Shown: piece after piece, positions 45,232 to 54,235 of the stretch
Numbering within the stretch: position 1 is the first letter of the stretch
How the letters are laid out: each line of letters starts with the position of its first letter
Source of the DNA: Chitinophagaceae bacterium
Lineage (GTDB): Bacteria; Bacteroidota; Bacteroidia; Chitinophagales; Chitinophagaceae
NCBI GenBank assembly: GCA_020403455.1
Contig: JADBXP010000016.1
Coordinates: forward strand, 1 to 64,000
Direction: 5' to 3'
Length of the DNA: 64,000 bases
The notes under the pieces: model-generated
Seen by the model: only the letters and a program-made list of their open reading frames with translations
Told to the model about the DNA's origin: nothing
The model's database searches: none
Program-made: the position numbers and the translations under genes

Positions 45232-45846
45232 ATGTCTATGCACTTGGGTAGATCAACTTTTGGTCACCCCGATAACCAGGGTAGGGTTTTGAGCAGGGAG
45301 GAGGTAATGGAATGGTTGAACAGCTGGGTATTGAATCCGCGCCTGCAATTGCACATGCTTCAGGTAGGCCATTTGATGGGATGCTGGGCCTTGGAAAAAG
45401 CAGGTACAAGTGAATCAGATGCCTGGCGTTGGGAGATGGCTGGAATTCTTCACGATGCGGATTGGGACCAGTGGCCGGATACCCATTGCCAAAAAATCGT
45501 TGAGGCATTGGAGGAAAAACAAATAGATCCGGAAATCATTCGTGCTATCGCTTCCCACGGCCACGTTCATTTTGGGGTGGAACCTGTTACCGACATGGAT
45601 AAAATGCTCTACGCTTTTGATGAACTTTCAGGATTTATTCATGCCTACTCCCTGATGCGACCGGGAGGTTATGCAGACATGGACATCAAAGGGGTGAAAA
45701 AAAGATTAAAGGACAAGGCATTTGCAGCCGGAGTCTCAAGAGAAGATATCAGCGACGCCTGCAACCGTGCCAATATTTCACTGGATGACCTAATAGCTTT
45801 CATCATACCCAGACAAGCAGCAAAAACCGCAGCATTGAGTGTTTGA
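45232..45846 (+). CDS. HD-domain phosphohydrolase-like protein
   Basis: 204 residues. HD metal site: His47, then His74-Asp75 in AGILHDADWDQWP, SHGHVHFG (His109, His111), and Asp127 in AFDELSGFIHAY. Similar to small HDIG-type hydrolases annotated for nucleotide or phosphoester cleavage. Substrate unknown. Another ATG at 45238 would give a two-residue shorter form. Ends 29 bp before the M24 peptidase gene and may be in the same unit. Confidence 0.8.
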   Translation: MSMHLGRSTFGHPDNQGRVLSREEVMEWLNSWVLNPRLQLHMLQVGHLMGCWALEKAGTSESDAWRWEMAGILHDADWDQWPDTHCQKIVEALEEKQIDPEIIRAIASHGHVHFGVEPVTDMDKMLYAFDELSGFIHAYSLMRPGGYADMDIKGVKKRLKDKAFAAGVSREDISDACNRANISLDDLIAFIIPRQAAKTAALSV

Positions 45847-45875
45847 CAAACTTTGAATTTTTAATTCCTTTCACA

Positions 45876-47237
45876 ATGATCAAAAAAATTATAGGCTTAC
45901 AATGGATTTTGGGATGTTGTCTGTTCTTCGCTTCTACCAATATTTCTGCACAGGAAGTATTATCTGTTAGGGATCAGGCAGCGCTTACAGATGAATTGTT
46001 GCAAGAGAGATTCGAGCATTTGCTTCCGGAACTCATGAAAAAGACAAACATTGACTGCTGGGTAATTATTTCCCGGGAATACAATGAGGATCCCGTACTT
46101 AAAACCATGTTGCCTGCAGAATGGCTTTCCGCCAGAAGAAGAACCATGTTGGTATTTGCTTTGAATGCCGCCACGGGAAAGGTAGAAAAACATGCTGTCG
46201 CCCGCTATGCAGTTGGCAGTTCAATTCCCGGTTCTTGGGACATGCAAAAACATCCCAATCAGTGGGGGGCGTTGGTTCATCTTCTAACCGGAAAAAATGT
46301 AAAGAAAATCGGCCTGAATTATTCTCAGGATTACGGTCATGCCGATGGAATCAATAAAACGGAATATGATTTATTCATGCAGTACTTGCCGGATAGCTTA
46401 CGAAAAAAAATCGTATCTGCTGAACCGCTTGCTGTAGCCTGGCTGGAAACCCGTACAGAAAGAGAAATTGCTCTTTACCCAAAACTGATTCAATTGACCC
46501 GCAACATCATCCGGGAAGGATTCTCTGAAAAAATCATTACGCCGGGTGTTACTACCACTGATGATTTAGTCTGGTGGTTTCGCCAGAGAATACGGGATGC
46601 AGGAATGGATACCTGGTTTCATCCTACTGTTTCCATACAAAGAAGCGATTCCGTCACATTCAACCACCTGCAGGCTTTTTCCAATCGTCCTCGTTCACAA
46701 ACTATCCTACCGGGTGACTTGCTCCATGTGGATATTGGCATTACTTACCTCCGATTGAACACGGATATACAGGAACATGCATATCTGCTGAAGCCCGGAG
46801 AAAGCGATGTTCCCGTTTCTTTGTCACAGGCATTTGAAAAAGCAAACCGATTGCAGGATCTGTTAACCGAACAATTCAAAGAAAAAAGAACCGGCAACCA
46901 GGCATTGGCTGGTGCACTTGCAAAGGCAGCTGCCGAAAATATCAAGGCCACTATTTATTCGCATCCTATTGGTTTTCACGGCCATGCGGCAGGACCAACG
47001 ATTGGATTGTGGGACCAGCAACAGGGGGTACCGGGATCGGGAGACTATCCATTTAATCTCAATACTGCTTATTCCATTGAATTGAATGCAGCTACATACA
47101 TTCCTGAGTGGAAAAAAGAGGTAAGAATCATGCTAGAACAAGATGGAATATTCACCCGTGAGGGTTTTAGGTACCTGGGAGGAAGGCAACGAAAGATATG
47201 GCTGGTTCCCGGCAACCCATCGGTTAGAGAAAATTAA
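45876..47237 (+). CDS. Secreted M24 family metallopeptidase (Xaa-Pro aminopeptidase-like)
   Basis: 453 residues from ATG 45876, giving signal peptide MIKKIIGLQWILGCCLFFAS with cleavage near ISAQ. N-terminal creatinase-like domain (~30-190) then the pita-bread catalytic domain with metal ligands Asp in HVDIGITYLRLNTDIQEHA, His in FHGHAAGPTIGLWD, Glu in YSIELNAATYIP, and Glu in VRIMLEQDGIF. Removes N-terminal residues before proline in the periplasm; substrate unproven. Confidence 0.85.
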   Translation: MIKKIIGLQWILGCCLFFASTNISAQEVLSVRDQAALTDELLQERFEHLLPELMKKTNIDCWVIISREYNEDPVLKTMLPAEWLSARRRTMLVFALNAATGKVEKHAVARYAVGSSIPGSWDMQKHPNQWGALVHLLTGKNVKKIGLNYSQDYGHADGINKTEYDLFMQYLPDSLRKKIVSAEPLAVAWLETRTEREIALYPKLIQLTRNIIREGFSEKIITPGVTTTDDLVWWFRQRIRDAGMDTWFHPTVSIQRSDSVTFNHLQAFSNRPRSQTILPGDLLHVDIGITYLRLNTDIQEHAYLLKPGESDVPVSLSQAFEKANRLQDLLTEQFKEKRTGNQALAGALAKAAAENIKATIYSHPIGFHGHAAGPTIGLWDQQQGVPGSGDYPFNLNTAYSIELNAATYIPEWKKEVRIMLEQDGIFTREGFRYLGGRQRKIWLVPGNPSVREN

Positions 47238-47311
47238 CAGAAAAGTGCCCCCTCTGGGCAACCTTTTCCCTGGTTCAAGTGTCTAAAAAGAATCACCTAC
47301 AAAAAAATGCT

Positions 47312-47743
47312 ATGAAAAGAAGAGAATTTTTAGGCACCTTAACAGCACCTGTCGCTGTTGCCTGCACTGCCTGTTTGGCCGCAGCCTGTTCGAAATCTTC
47401 CGGGGGTGGCACTAACAATGCACCTGCACCGCCCTCCAATGTAAATTTTACCATCAACCTGAACACACAATTGATGACTGTAGGGTCATCGGTGGCTCAA
47501 AACGGTGTAATTGTTGCCAGACTTGCTGCAGCCAATCAACCTTCCTCCTTTGTGGCTGTTCAGGAATCCTGCACGCACCAGGGTACCAATATTAATTTCT
47601 CCGCTGCCAACAACCAATTTATTTGTCCTAACCACGGAGCCATTTTCAATACTTCAGGAGCGAATGTAGGCGGACAAAGCACTGCGCCGCTTAAAGTGTA
47701 CACTGTTGCGGTAAGTGGTACGACTTTGACAGTAACGGGCTAA
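47312..47743 (+). CDS. Rieske [2Fe-2S] protein, Tat-type lipoprotein
   Basis: 143 residues from ATG 47312; an earlier GTG at 47279 adds a non-conserved leader. Twin-arginine-like start MKRREFLGTL, lipobox LAAAC with Cys26, Gly/Ser linker. Cluster ligands Cys87-x-His89 (CTHQG) and Cys105-x2-His108 (CPNHG). The extra disulfide Cys pair of bc1-type Rieske proteins is absent. It is small and has no oxygenase or cytochrome partner nearby; a periplasmic electron carrier role is inference. Last 4 bp overlap the end of the aguA gene. Confidence 0.85.
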   Translation: MKRREFLGTLTAPVAVACTACLAAACSKSSGGGTNNAPAPPSNVNFTINLNTQLMTVGSSVAQNGVIVARLAAANQPSSFVAVQESCTHQGTNINFSAANNQFICPNHGAIFNTSGANVGGQSTAPLKVYTVAVSGTTLTVTG

Positions 47744-48792
47744 ACCAACGGCTCCTGTTGGCTGAGACAGTGAAAACTTCCGAGTCCCCAAATAATATCT
47801 GTGGAATCGATACCAACCGTTTGCCTGTCCGGGAAACACTTACTGATGATGGACAATGCCTGGTCGTCACGATTACATCGAAATGTAGGAACAATCACAT
47901 GTTTATTGGAGATGTAGAAATTGGCATAGGAGGCCGGTAGCCGTTGACCCTCATGAATCACTTCATTTGGCATGGGTAATTCTATAATATTGAGTGATCG
48001 TCCATCTGCTAATTTCATTGCGGAAAGTTGGCGTAGATTGTGCTGCAGCAGTTGATAATTCTCATCTTTTACATCTCGTTCTATCACGGTCAATACAGTG
48101 TCTTCATTTACAAACCTGACAGTGTCGTCAATGTGACCATCTGTATCATCTCCAACAATTCCCTCATCCACCCAAAGAATTTGGTGTACCCCATAAAAGT
48201 CACGGAGGTATTGTTCAATTTGTTGTTGGTTGAGGTGAGGATTCCTATTGGGATTGAGCAAACAGGCAGTAGAAGTGAGGACTGTACCTTTCCCATTGAA
48301 TTCCACGGAACCACCTTCCATCACTATGCCGGGATGAAAAACAGGTAATTGAAATTGATTGGCAATCGAAGTTGGAATTACATCATCTAAATCGAATGGC
48401 GGATATTTATTTCCCCAGGCATTATAACCCCAATCTACCACCACTTTTTTTTGTTGAGCAGATGTATTGATTAAAAATGCAGGACCATGATCGCGACACC
48501 AGGCATCATTGGTGGGATGAAAAAAGAATTCTACGTTCGTCATGTTTACAGCTGCATTCTCCAGATGTCGGAGAGCAAAGTCACGCATGGCAGCATTGGC
48601 AACATTGATACGCACCTTTTCTCCTTGACTCAGATAAGCTACAAATTGACTGTAGGGTTGGAAGATGGTATCGATTTTGCCCGGCCAACTAGCTTCTTTG
48701 TGGGGCCAGCTTAACCAGGTAGCTTCGTGAGGATGAAACTCAGCAGGAAAAAAATAGCCTGCTGCGGCGGGGGTAGATGGTAAAAAACTCAT
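47740..48792 (-). CDS. aguA: Agmatine deiminase
   Basis: 350 residues. Peptidyl-arginine-deiminase-like fold: NDAWCRDHGP, GIVMEGGSVEFNGKG, DDTDGHIDDTVRF and catalytic Cys342 in GLGSFHCLSQQEP. Hydrolyses agmatine to N-carbamoylputrescine and ammonia; aguB at 40251 does the next step and speA at 27328 makes agmatine. 7 bp downstream of the M20 peptidase gene, so probably co-transcribed with it. Confidence 0.93.
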   Translation of the reverse strand: MSFLPSTPAAAGYFFPAEFHPHEATWLSWPHKEASWPGKIDTIFQPYSQFVAYLSQGEKVRINVANAAMRDFALRHLENAAVNMTNVEFFFHPTNDAWCRDHGPAFLINTSAQQKKVVVDWGYNAWGNKYPPFDLDDVIPTSIANQFQLPVFHPGIVMEGGSVEFNGKGTVLTSTACLLNPNRNPHLNQQQIEQYLRDFYGVHQILWVDEGIVGDDTDGHIDDTVRFVNEDTVLTVIERDVKDENYQLLQHNLRQLSAMKLADGRSLNIIELPMPNEVIHEGQRLPASYANFYISNKHVIVPTFRCNRDDQALSIISKCFPDRQTVGIDSTDIIWGLGSFHCLSQQEPLV

Positions 48793-48799
48793 TTTTTAT

Positions 48800-50089
48800 T
48801 TAACGTGCTACAGGTGGAACAAAATCAAAAACCAATCGACAAAATACCTTTACTCCGGCATCCAGTTTACTATCATCTAACATAAAATCTGGAGTATGAT
48901 GTGGATATGCTTCCTTGGCAGACCATGCGGGATTGCGGGCACCCAGGAACATAAAAAAGGAGGGGGCTCGGGTGCCATAAAAAGAAAAATCTTCAGCCCC
49001 GGTTTCCCAATCGATTTCCATCACATTTTCCTCACCCAATGCCTTTTTCAATGAAGGCAATGAGCGGCTGACCAATGCGGGTTGATTGTAGGTAACCAGG
49101 GTTTTGGTATCTATAGTAACTTCAGCAGAGGCGCCATAGGCGGATGCAGTTTGCTGCGCTACGCGCTTGATTCTCTCATGCACATCTTTTTGCATGGCAG
49201 GGTCCAATGTTCTGATTGTTCCCTCCATCACAGCTTCCTCGGGAATAATATTGGGTCTTACGCCACTATTGATTTTTCCCACAGTGACAACAGCGGGAGC
49301 TTTGGTCAGATCTGTTTGTCTACTTACAATCGATTGCAGGTTCTGTATGATGGAAGCACTTACCACAATTGGATCTATTCCTTTCCAGGGATTAGCGCCA
49401 TGTGTTTGCTTTCCCTTTACCTTAATGGTGAACCAATCGGAAGATGCCATGAACCCACCGGATTTATATCCAAGTTTACCGGCCTCTAATTCAGATTTAA
49501 TATGAATTCCAAACACCGCATCCATCACCGGATTATCCATCAGTCCTTCTTTGATCATCAATGGTGCGCCGCCTTCCTCATTTCCGGGAGGTCCTTCCTC
49601 TGCAGGCTGAAAAATAAATACAACTGTTCCGGGTACATCTTTTTTCATTTGCGACAAAACCTTTGCAGTACCCAAGAGCATCGCGATATGCGTATCATGT
49701 CCGCAGGCATGCATCACGCCCACTGTTTGTCCATTGTATTCTGCAGTTGCCTTTGAACGATAGGGGAGGTCATTTCTTTCCGTTACCGGCAGCGCATCAA
49801 TATCCGCTCGAAGTCCAACCACACCACCCGTTTTACCACCCTTCAAAATACCAACAACACCCGTTCCTGCCAGTCTGCGTGTTTCGATGCCAAATTCTTT
49901 CATGTAGGCCTCGATCTTTTCAGCTGTTTTGAATTCCCTATTAGAAAGTTCCGGAAATTGGTGAAAATATCGCCTCATTTCGATCACCTGTGGGGCTACG
50001 CCTGATATGTTTTTTTGCAATTGATCTGCGATGTTCTGGGCATCCAAACGAACAACCAGTAAGAGTAAGACAGGGAAAAATTTATACAT
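48800..50089 (-). CDS. Secreted M20 family amidohydrolase
   Basis: 429 residues. Signal peptide MYKFFPVLLLLVVRLDA. M20D-type (hippurate hydrolase/IAA-amino-acid hydrolase-like): GLRADIDALPVTE, MHACGHDTHIAML with Cys129 and His131, QPAEEGPPG with Glu164/165, HTPDFMLDD near the end. Releases acyl groups or amino acids from amide substrates in the periplasm. First of a likely two-gene unit with aguA. Confidence 0.88.
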   Translation of the reverse strand: MYKFFPVLLLLVVRLDAQNIADQLQKNISGVAPQVIEMRRYFHQFPELSNREFKTAEKIEAYMKEFGIETRRLAGTGVVGILKGGKTGGVVGLRADIDALPVTERNDLPYRSKATAEYNGQTVGVMHACGHDTHIAMLLGTAKVLSQMKKDVPGTVVFIFQPAEEGPPGNEEGGAPLMIKEGLMDNPVMDAVFGIHIKSELEAGKLGYKSGGFMASSDWFTIKVKGKQTHGANPWKGIDPIVVSASIIQNLQSIVSRQTDLTKAPAVVTVGKINSGVRPNIIPEEAVMEGTIRTLDPAMQKDVHERIKRVAQQTASAYGASAEVTIDTKTLVTYNQPALVSRSLPSLKKALGEENVMEIDWETGAEDFSFYGTRAPSFFMFLGARNPAWSAKEAYPHHTPDFMLDDSKLDAGVKVFCRLVFDFVPPVAR

Positions 50090-50141
50090 ACAATTGTCAT
50101 CTTTGAAAGTGAAGATACATAAGATATTATTCCTTGGTTAA

Positions 50142-51710
50142 TCAACCCCGGTATTCACCAAATACGCCCCTCAATTCACCGGCAATTTCACCTAGTGTGC
50201 ATTGGTGTTCAACAGCATTAATTACTTCAGGCATAAGATTGGTGGATTCAATTGCTGCCTGTCGTATACGTTTCAGGCATTCTTCCGCCTTGGCTGCATC
50301 GCGCTGTGATCGTATTTCCTTTAGCCGTTTTGACTGCACTTCACGTATCGAATCATCGATTACAAAACCCGGAATTGGGGTTTCCTTGTCTGCCTGAAAT
50401 TGATTGACACCAACAATAATTTTTTCGCCTGATTCAATTTTTTTCTGGTATTGGTAGGCACTGTTGCTAATGGCTTCCTGCATGTATCCCTGCTCGATGG
50501 CCGCAACACTTCCTCCCATTCCGTCGATGGTTTCGATCAATTCATTGGCTTTGCGCTCGATTTCATCGGTAAGCCATTCTACATAATAACTTCCTGCCAG
50601 TGGGTCAGCGGTATCTGCCACTCCGCTTTCATAGGCAACTATTTGTTGTGTACGCAAAGCTATTCTTGCAGCTTCTTCTGTTGGAAGACTCAATGCTTCA
50701 TCATATCCGTTGGTATGGAGACTTTGCGTTCCTCCCAATACTGCAGCCAGGGTTTGAATGGTTACCCTACTGATATTGTTAAGGGGTTGTTGTGCGGTTA
50801 AAGTTGCTCCACCTGTTTGAGAATGGAAGCGCAGCATCATTGCTTTAGGGTCGGTAGCACCGAGCGATTGCATCATCTTTGCCCACATCCTGCGTGCGGC
50901 ACGAAATTTCGCTACCTCTTCAAAAAGATTGTTGTGGGAATTGAAAAAGAAACTGAGGCGCTTACCAAATACATCTATATTCATTCCTTTTTCCAGCGCT
51001 GCTTTCACGTATGCTTTTCCGTTGCTTAATGTAAAAGCAACTTCCTGAACTGCTGTGGAACCGGCTTCACGAATGTGATATCCTGAAATAGAAATGGTAT
51101 TCCATTTGGGCAATTCACGGCTGCACCATTCGAACACATCGGTAATGATGCGCATAGACGGTTGAGGTGGATATATATAGGTTCCACGAGCGGCATATTC
51201 TTTGAGAATATCGTTTTGTATGGTACCATTGATTTTAGTTAAATCAGCTCCTTGTTTCTTCGCTAATGCAACATAAAATGCCAGTAAAATGAAGCCGGTC
51301 GCATTGATGGTCATCGAGGTACTTACTTTTTCCAGTTCAATTCCATCCAACAACCGTTCCATATCAGCCAAACTATCAATGGCAACCCCAACTTTACCAA
51401 CCTCACCTTCTGAAAGAGGGTGATCTGAATCATATCCAATTTGAGTTGGTAAATCAAAAGCAACACTTAATCCGGTCACACCCTGAGACAGCAGATAGTG
51501 ATACCGCCTGTTGCTTTCTTCAGCAGTAGAGAATCCGGCATATTGCCGCATGGTCCATCCCTTTCCTCGATACATATCGGCCTGAACTCCCCGTGTGTAG
51601 GGAAAAAGTCCGGGCAATTCAAACGGCACCTGTGTACAATGACGGGGTAGATCATCCGGTGAATAAACTGTTTGAATGGAAATACCACTATCGGTGTGCC
51701 TAGTATCCAT
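50142..51710 (-). CDS. Methylmalonyl-CoA mutase-like catalytic subunit without cobalamin domain
   Basis: 522 residues. TIM-barrel catalytic chain: [91 protein letters not shown]. Residues equivalent to mutase Tyr89, Gln197 and Arg207 are kept, but Tyr75, Thr77 and Arg82 are Gln, Asp and Lys. The C-terminal cobalamin-binding domain (DxHxxG) of full-length mutases is absent, so a separate small B12 subunit is required; none lies in the window. It isomerises an acyl-CoA; substrate not certain. Confidence 0.85.
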   Translation of the reverse strand: MDTRHTDSGISIQTVYSPDDLPRHCTQVPFELPGLFPYTRGVQADMYRGKGWTMRQYAGFSTAEESNRRYHYLLSQGVTGLSVAFDLPTQIGYDSDHPLSEGEVGKVGVAIDSLADMERLLDGIELEKVSTSMTINATGFILLAFYVALAKKQGADLTKINGTIQNDILKEYAARGTYIYPPQPSMRIITDVFEWCSRELPKWNTISISGYHIREAGSTAVQEVAFTLSNGKAYVKAALEKGMNIDVFGKRLSFFFNSHNNLFEEVAKFRAARRMWAKMMQSLGATDPKAMMLRFHSQTGGATLTAQQPLNNISRVTIQTLAAVLGGTQSLHTNGYDEALSLPTEEAARIALRTQQIVAYESGVADTADPLAGSYYVEWLTDEIERKANELIETIDGMGGSVAAIEQGYMQEAISNSAYQYQKKIESGEKIIVGVNQFQADKETPIPGFVIDDSIREVQSKRLKEIRSQRDAAKAEECLKRIRQAAIESTNLMPEVINAVEHQCTLGEIAGELRGVFGEYRG

Positions 51711-51749
51711 ATGTGTTGTGGTGATGTTGGAAAAATGAATTAAATTATC

Positions 51750-52277
51750 TCACATCAATTTACGGGCTTCGTGACTAAGGGCTTCACTGACCAATTCATG
51801 CAAGCTGCCTTTTTCATCGTTCATGCAAAAATGAAGAATGGATCGGCTCAGATCAAGAGCGGTTGCACCGGGAGGCAATGATTGAGCGACCTGATTGATG
51901 ATGAGCATATTTTTTTCTTTCAACTTTTTTACTGCCTGCCATGATTCAGGAGTGACATAAATCTGCTGGGTGATGTTATAATCAAACTCATCCCGAATAT
52001 TCTTCAGCAAACTCAACTGATAATTGGCTGCAGAATTACCATCATGCGGGAAGCGAGCAATTAGATTGGGAAGTGCAATGCGGTCCGCAAGAAGGGTGAG
52101 TCGCTCATAAGCCTGTAGCTGTAACTTCTTTGATTCAGATATGTCTCCATTGATCGGTTGACTGTTGGTAGCCGGGGAACTTTGTTTTCGATTGGAATAC
52201 CAATAAAATAACCAACCGGCAATAATTGCCACAGCAAAACCTACCAGAATTTCAATCAATTTTTCGTTGGATGGCAT
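51750..52277 (-). CDS. Single-helix membrane-anchored protein, unknown function
   Basis: 175 residues from ATG 52277 (MPSNEKLIEILVGFAVAIIA), chosen because a promoter-like TACCTTCG lies just upstream and the extra 26 residues from 52355 look non-coding; that longer form would overlap the cutC stop as ATGA. One N-terminal helix (about 7-25), then a cytosolic helical domain (LQAYERLTLLADRIALPNLIARF, YQLSLLKNIRDEFDYNITQQIYV). The latter resembles DUF4381/DUF7935-like Bacteroidota proteins, but I do not assign it. Confidence 0.65.
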   Translation of the reverse strand: MPSNEKLIEILVGFAVAIIAGWLFYWYSNRKQSSPATNSQPINGDISESKKLQLQAYERLTLLADRIALPNLIARFPHDGNSAANYQLSLLKNIRDEFDYNITQQIYVTPESWQAVKKLKEKNMLIINQVAQSLPPGATALDLSRSILHFCMNDEKGSLHELVSEALSHEARKLM

Positions 52278-52351
52278 GTAAAAAATGGCTTTGTACGAAG
52301 GTACACAATGATGAGAATACTTTGTCAATGGAGTTTTGACAACTGAAGCAT

Positions 52352-53107
52352 TCATTCAAGACTAGCCCCAAGCAATGCGCTTTTCATTTGTCTAATCTCC
52401 TCAGCATTTACCAGCATCCTACCGGCATCTTCCTTAAAATCGGGCGAGACGTATTGCATGTCTGAAGGAACAGTAATGCGGGCAGAAGAATGATATTCAG
52501 GGGCATTCGTATGTTGCAGTAATTCATGCAGGTTGCTGCTCCTAACCCCACTACCCGGCATAATGATGATGCGATCGCCAGCTTGCTGAACCAATCGTCT
52601 GATCAGTTCTTTACCCTCCGGAGCTGTTGGTTTACATCCACTGGTAAGGATCCGGGAACATCCGCAGTTGATGATTTGCTCCAGGGATAATTCAGGTTTA
52701 GCAACCCGATCAAATGCTCTGTGAAAAGTAACTTGCATGGGGTAGGCAACATCAACAGCCCGCTGAAGTTGTTCAACATCAACTGCAGCAGCTGCAGTCA
52801 GTGAGCCGGTTACAATTCCCGGAAAGCCCAGTTCCTTGCAGATTCGGATATCTTGAATAACCATATTCCATTCTTCCTCGCTGTAAAGGAAGTCGCCATC
52901 CCGGGGACGAATGATGGGAAAAACCGGTATCTGAATTGCTTCTTTAACCTGACGCAAGTAACCATAAGAAGGGGTTGTACCTCCATCATGAGGATTATCA
53001 CATAATTCAATTCGATCGGCTCCTGCCTCTTCGGCAATGCGGGCGCCATGGTAACTAAAAACAGCTACTTCCAACAACGGGGTAAGGGATTTAGATGGGT
53101 TGTGCAT
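52352..53107 (-). CDS. cutC: CutC family protein (copper homeostasis-associated)
   Basis: 251 residues. LEVAVFSYHGARIAEEAGADRIELCD, VFPIIRPRDGDFLYSEEE, VTFHRAFD and LTSGCKPTAPEG..IMPGSGVRSSNL are the CutC TIM-barrel hallmarks. Linked to copper tolerance in E. coli and humans, though its direct action is disputed. Cytosolic. The start overlaps the last base of the glycosylasparaginase gene, so the two are translationally coupled. Confidence 0.93.
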   Translation of the reverse strand: MHNPSKSLTPLLEVAVFSYHGARIAEEAGADRIELCDNPHDGGTTPSYGYLRQVKEAIQIPVFPIIRPRDGDFLYSEEEWNMVIQDIRICKELGFPGIVTGSLTAAAAVDVEQLQRAVDVAYPMQVTFHRAFDRVAKPELSLEQIINCGCSRILTSGCKPTAPEGKELIRRLVQQAGDRIIIMPGSGVRSSNLHELLQHTNAPEYHSSARITVPSDMQYVSPDFKEDAGRMLVNAEEIRQMKSALLGASLE

Positions 53108-54129
53108 CAGGATAAAATAAATTTACCATCGACCAGAAAATTTTGATCATCGGCATAACAAACCGCAAAGTTAAACCCTTTTTGCAGGCAATAACCTCCG
53201 TATTGTCCTTGTTTGTTGATGGCAATGAAGCCAATTTGAATTTCCTTGCACTTTGCGGCACCTTTGACACTTACAATCCTTTCTACCGCTGCTTTGCAGG
53301 CATTTTCCGGATTCATTCCATTGCGCATATTTTCTACTACCAAGTGAGATCCACAAATACGAATAATATCTTCCCCCTGACCTGTTGCGGTTGCGGCACC
53401 AATCTCATTGTCGACAAAGAGGCCAGCCCCAATGATGGGTGAATCTCCCAGACGACCTCTCATTTTAAAACCCATACCACTTGTAGTACAACTGCCACTC
53501 AGATTACCCTGAGCATCGAGTGCAATCATTCCGATGGTATCATGGTTCCATTCACCATTTGGCAATCGATTGGGTACTGTACTTGCCATCGGTATGCCAC
53601 TGCGTTCAATGTTAATGACAGGTTTATACTCACTTTTCTTCAACCAGTTGCGGTATGTTTTTTCAGCTTCCTCTGAAAGTTTTCCGGATTCAAGAGGAAA
53701 ACCTTCTGCAATGGCAAATTGCTGAGCACCGGAACCAACAAGCATAACATGGGGAGTTTTTTCCATCACTCTTCGGGCTACTGAAATGGGATGTTTGATT
53801 CTTTCTAAAAAGGCTACGCTACCACAATTAGCGTGTTCGTCCATGATACAAGCATCTAAAGTAACATATCCGTCTCTGTCAGGGTTGGCACCAAGCCCCA
53901 CACAACAATTTTGAGATGCTTCGGTAACCATCACTCCCTTTTCTACTGCATCCAGCGCTCTTCCTCCGGAGCGCAATACCTTCCATGCAGCAGAATTGGC
54001 AGCAATTCCTGCATCCCAGGTTGAAATAACAAGTGGCTTATTGCCTGCTACTTGCTGTTTGTTGAAGCCTTTCCAGGAAATAGCAGGTATTCCCAAAGCA
54101 CTCCATTGAATAAATTGACGACGATGCAT
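53107..54129 (-). CDS. N4-(beta-N-acetylglucosaminyl)-L-asparaginase, exported
   Basis: 340 residues. Ntn-hydrolase precursor; the self-cleavage site is Asp197-Thr198 in HDTIGMIALD, giving alpha and beta chains with Thr198 as nucleophile. GSCTTSGMGFKMRGRLGDSP and GAGLFVDNEIGAATATGQGE complete the active site. The N terminus MHRRQFIQWSALGIPAIS looks like a Tat leader. It removes the GlcNAc-Asn unit from glycopeptides. Upstream of cutC with a 1-bp overlap. Confidence 0.9.
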   Translation of the reverse strand: MHRRQFIQWSALGIPAISWKGFNKQQVAGNKPLVISTWDAGIAANSAAWKVLRSGGRALDAVEKGVMVTEASQNCCVGLGANPDRDGYVTLDACIMDEHANCGSVAFLERIKHPISVARRVMEKTPHVMLVGSGAQQFAIAEGFPLESGKLSEEAEKTYRNWLKKSEYKPVINIERSGIPMASTVPNRLPNGEWNHDTIGMIALDAQGNLSGSCTTSGMGFKMRGRLGDSPIIGAGLFVDNEIGAATATGQGEDIIRICGSHLVVENMRNGMNPENACKAAVERIVSVKGAAKCKEIQIGFIAINKQGQYGGYCLQKGFNFAVCYADDQNFLVDGKFILS

Positions 54130-54221
54130 AGTTAAAAAATGTTGAATGTTTAAACTAACTTAAAGTTAAGCTAAATGGTAAGAAGGCCATGAATTTTAAT
54201 GCGGGTAAAGCTGGGGGAACG

Positions 54222-54229
54222 TACATTTG
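54222..54229 (+). promoter_or_regulatory. -7 promoter box TACATTTG, 6 bp before the kinase ATG
   Basis: Exact TAnnTTTG; ATG at 54236. Almost leaderless, as for bshB1. Confidence 0.55.
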
Positions 54230-54235
54230 TTTCCT

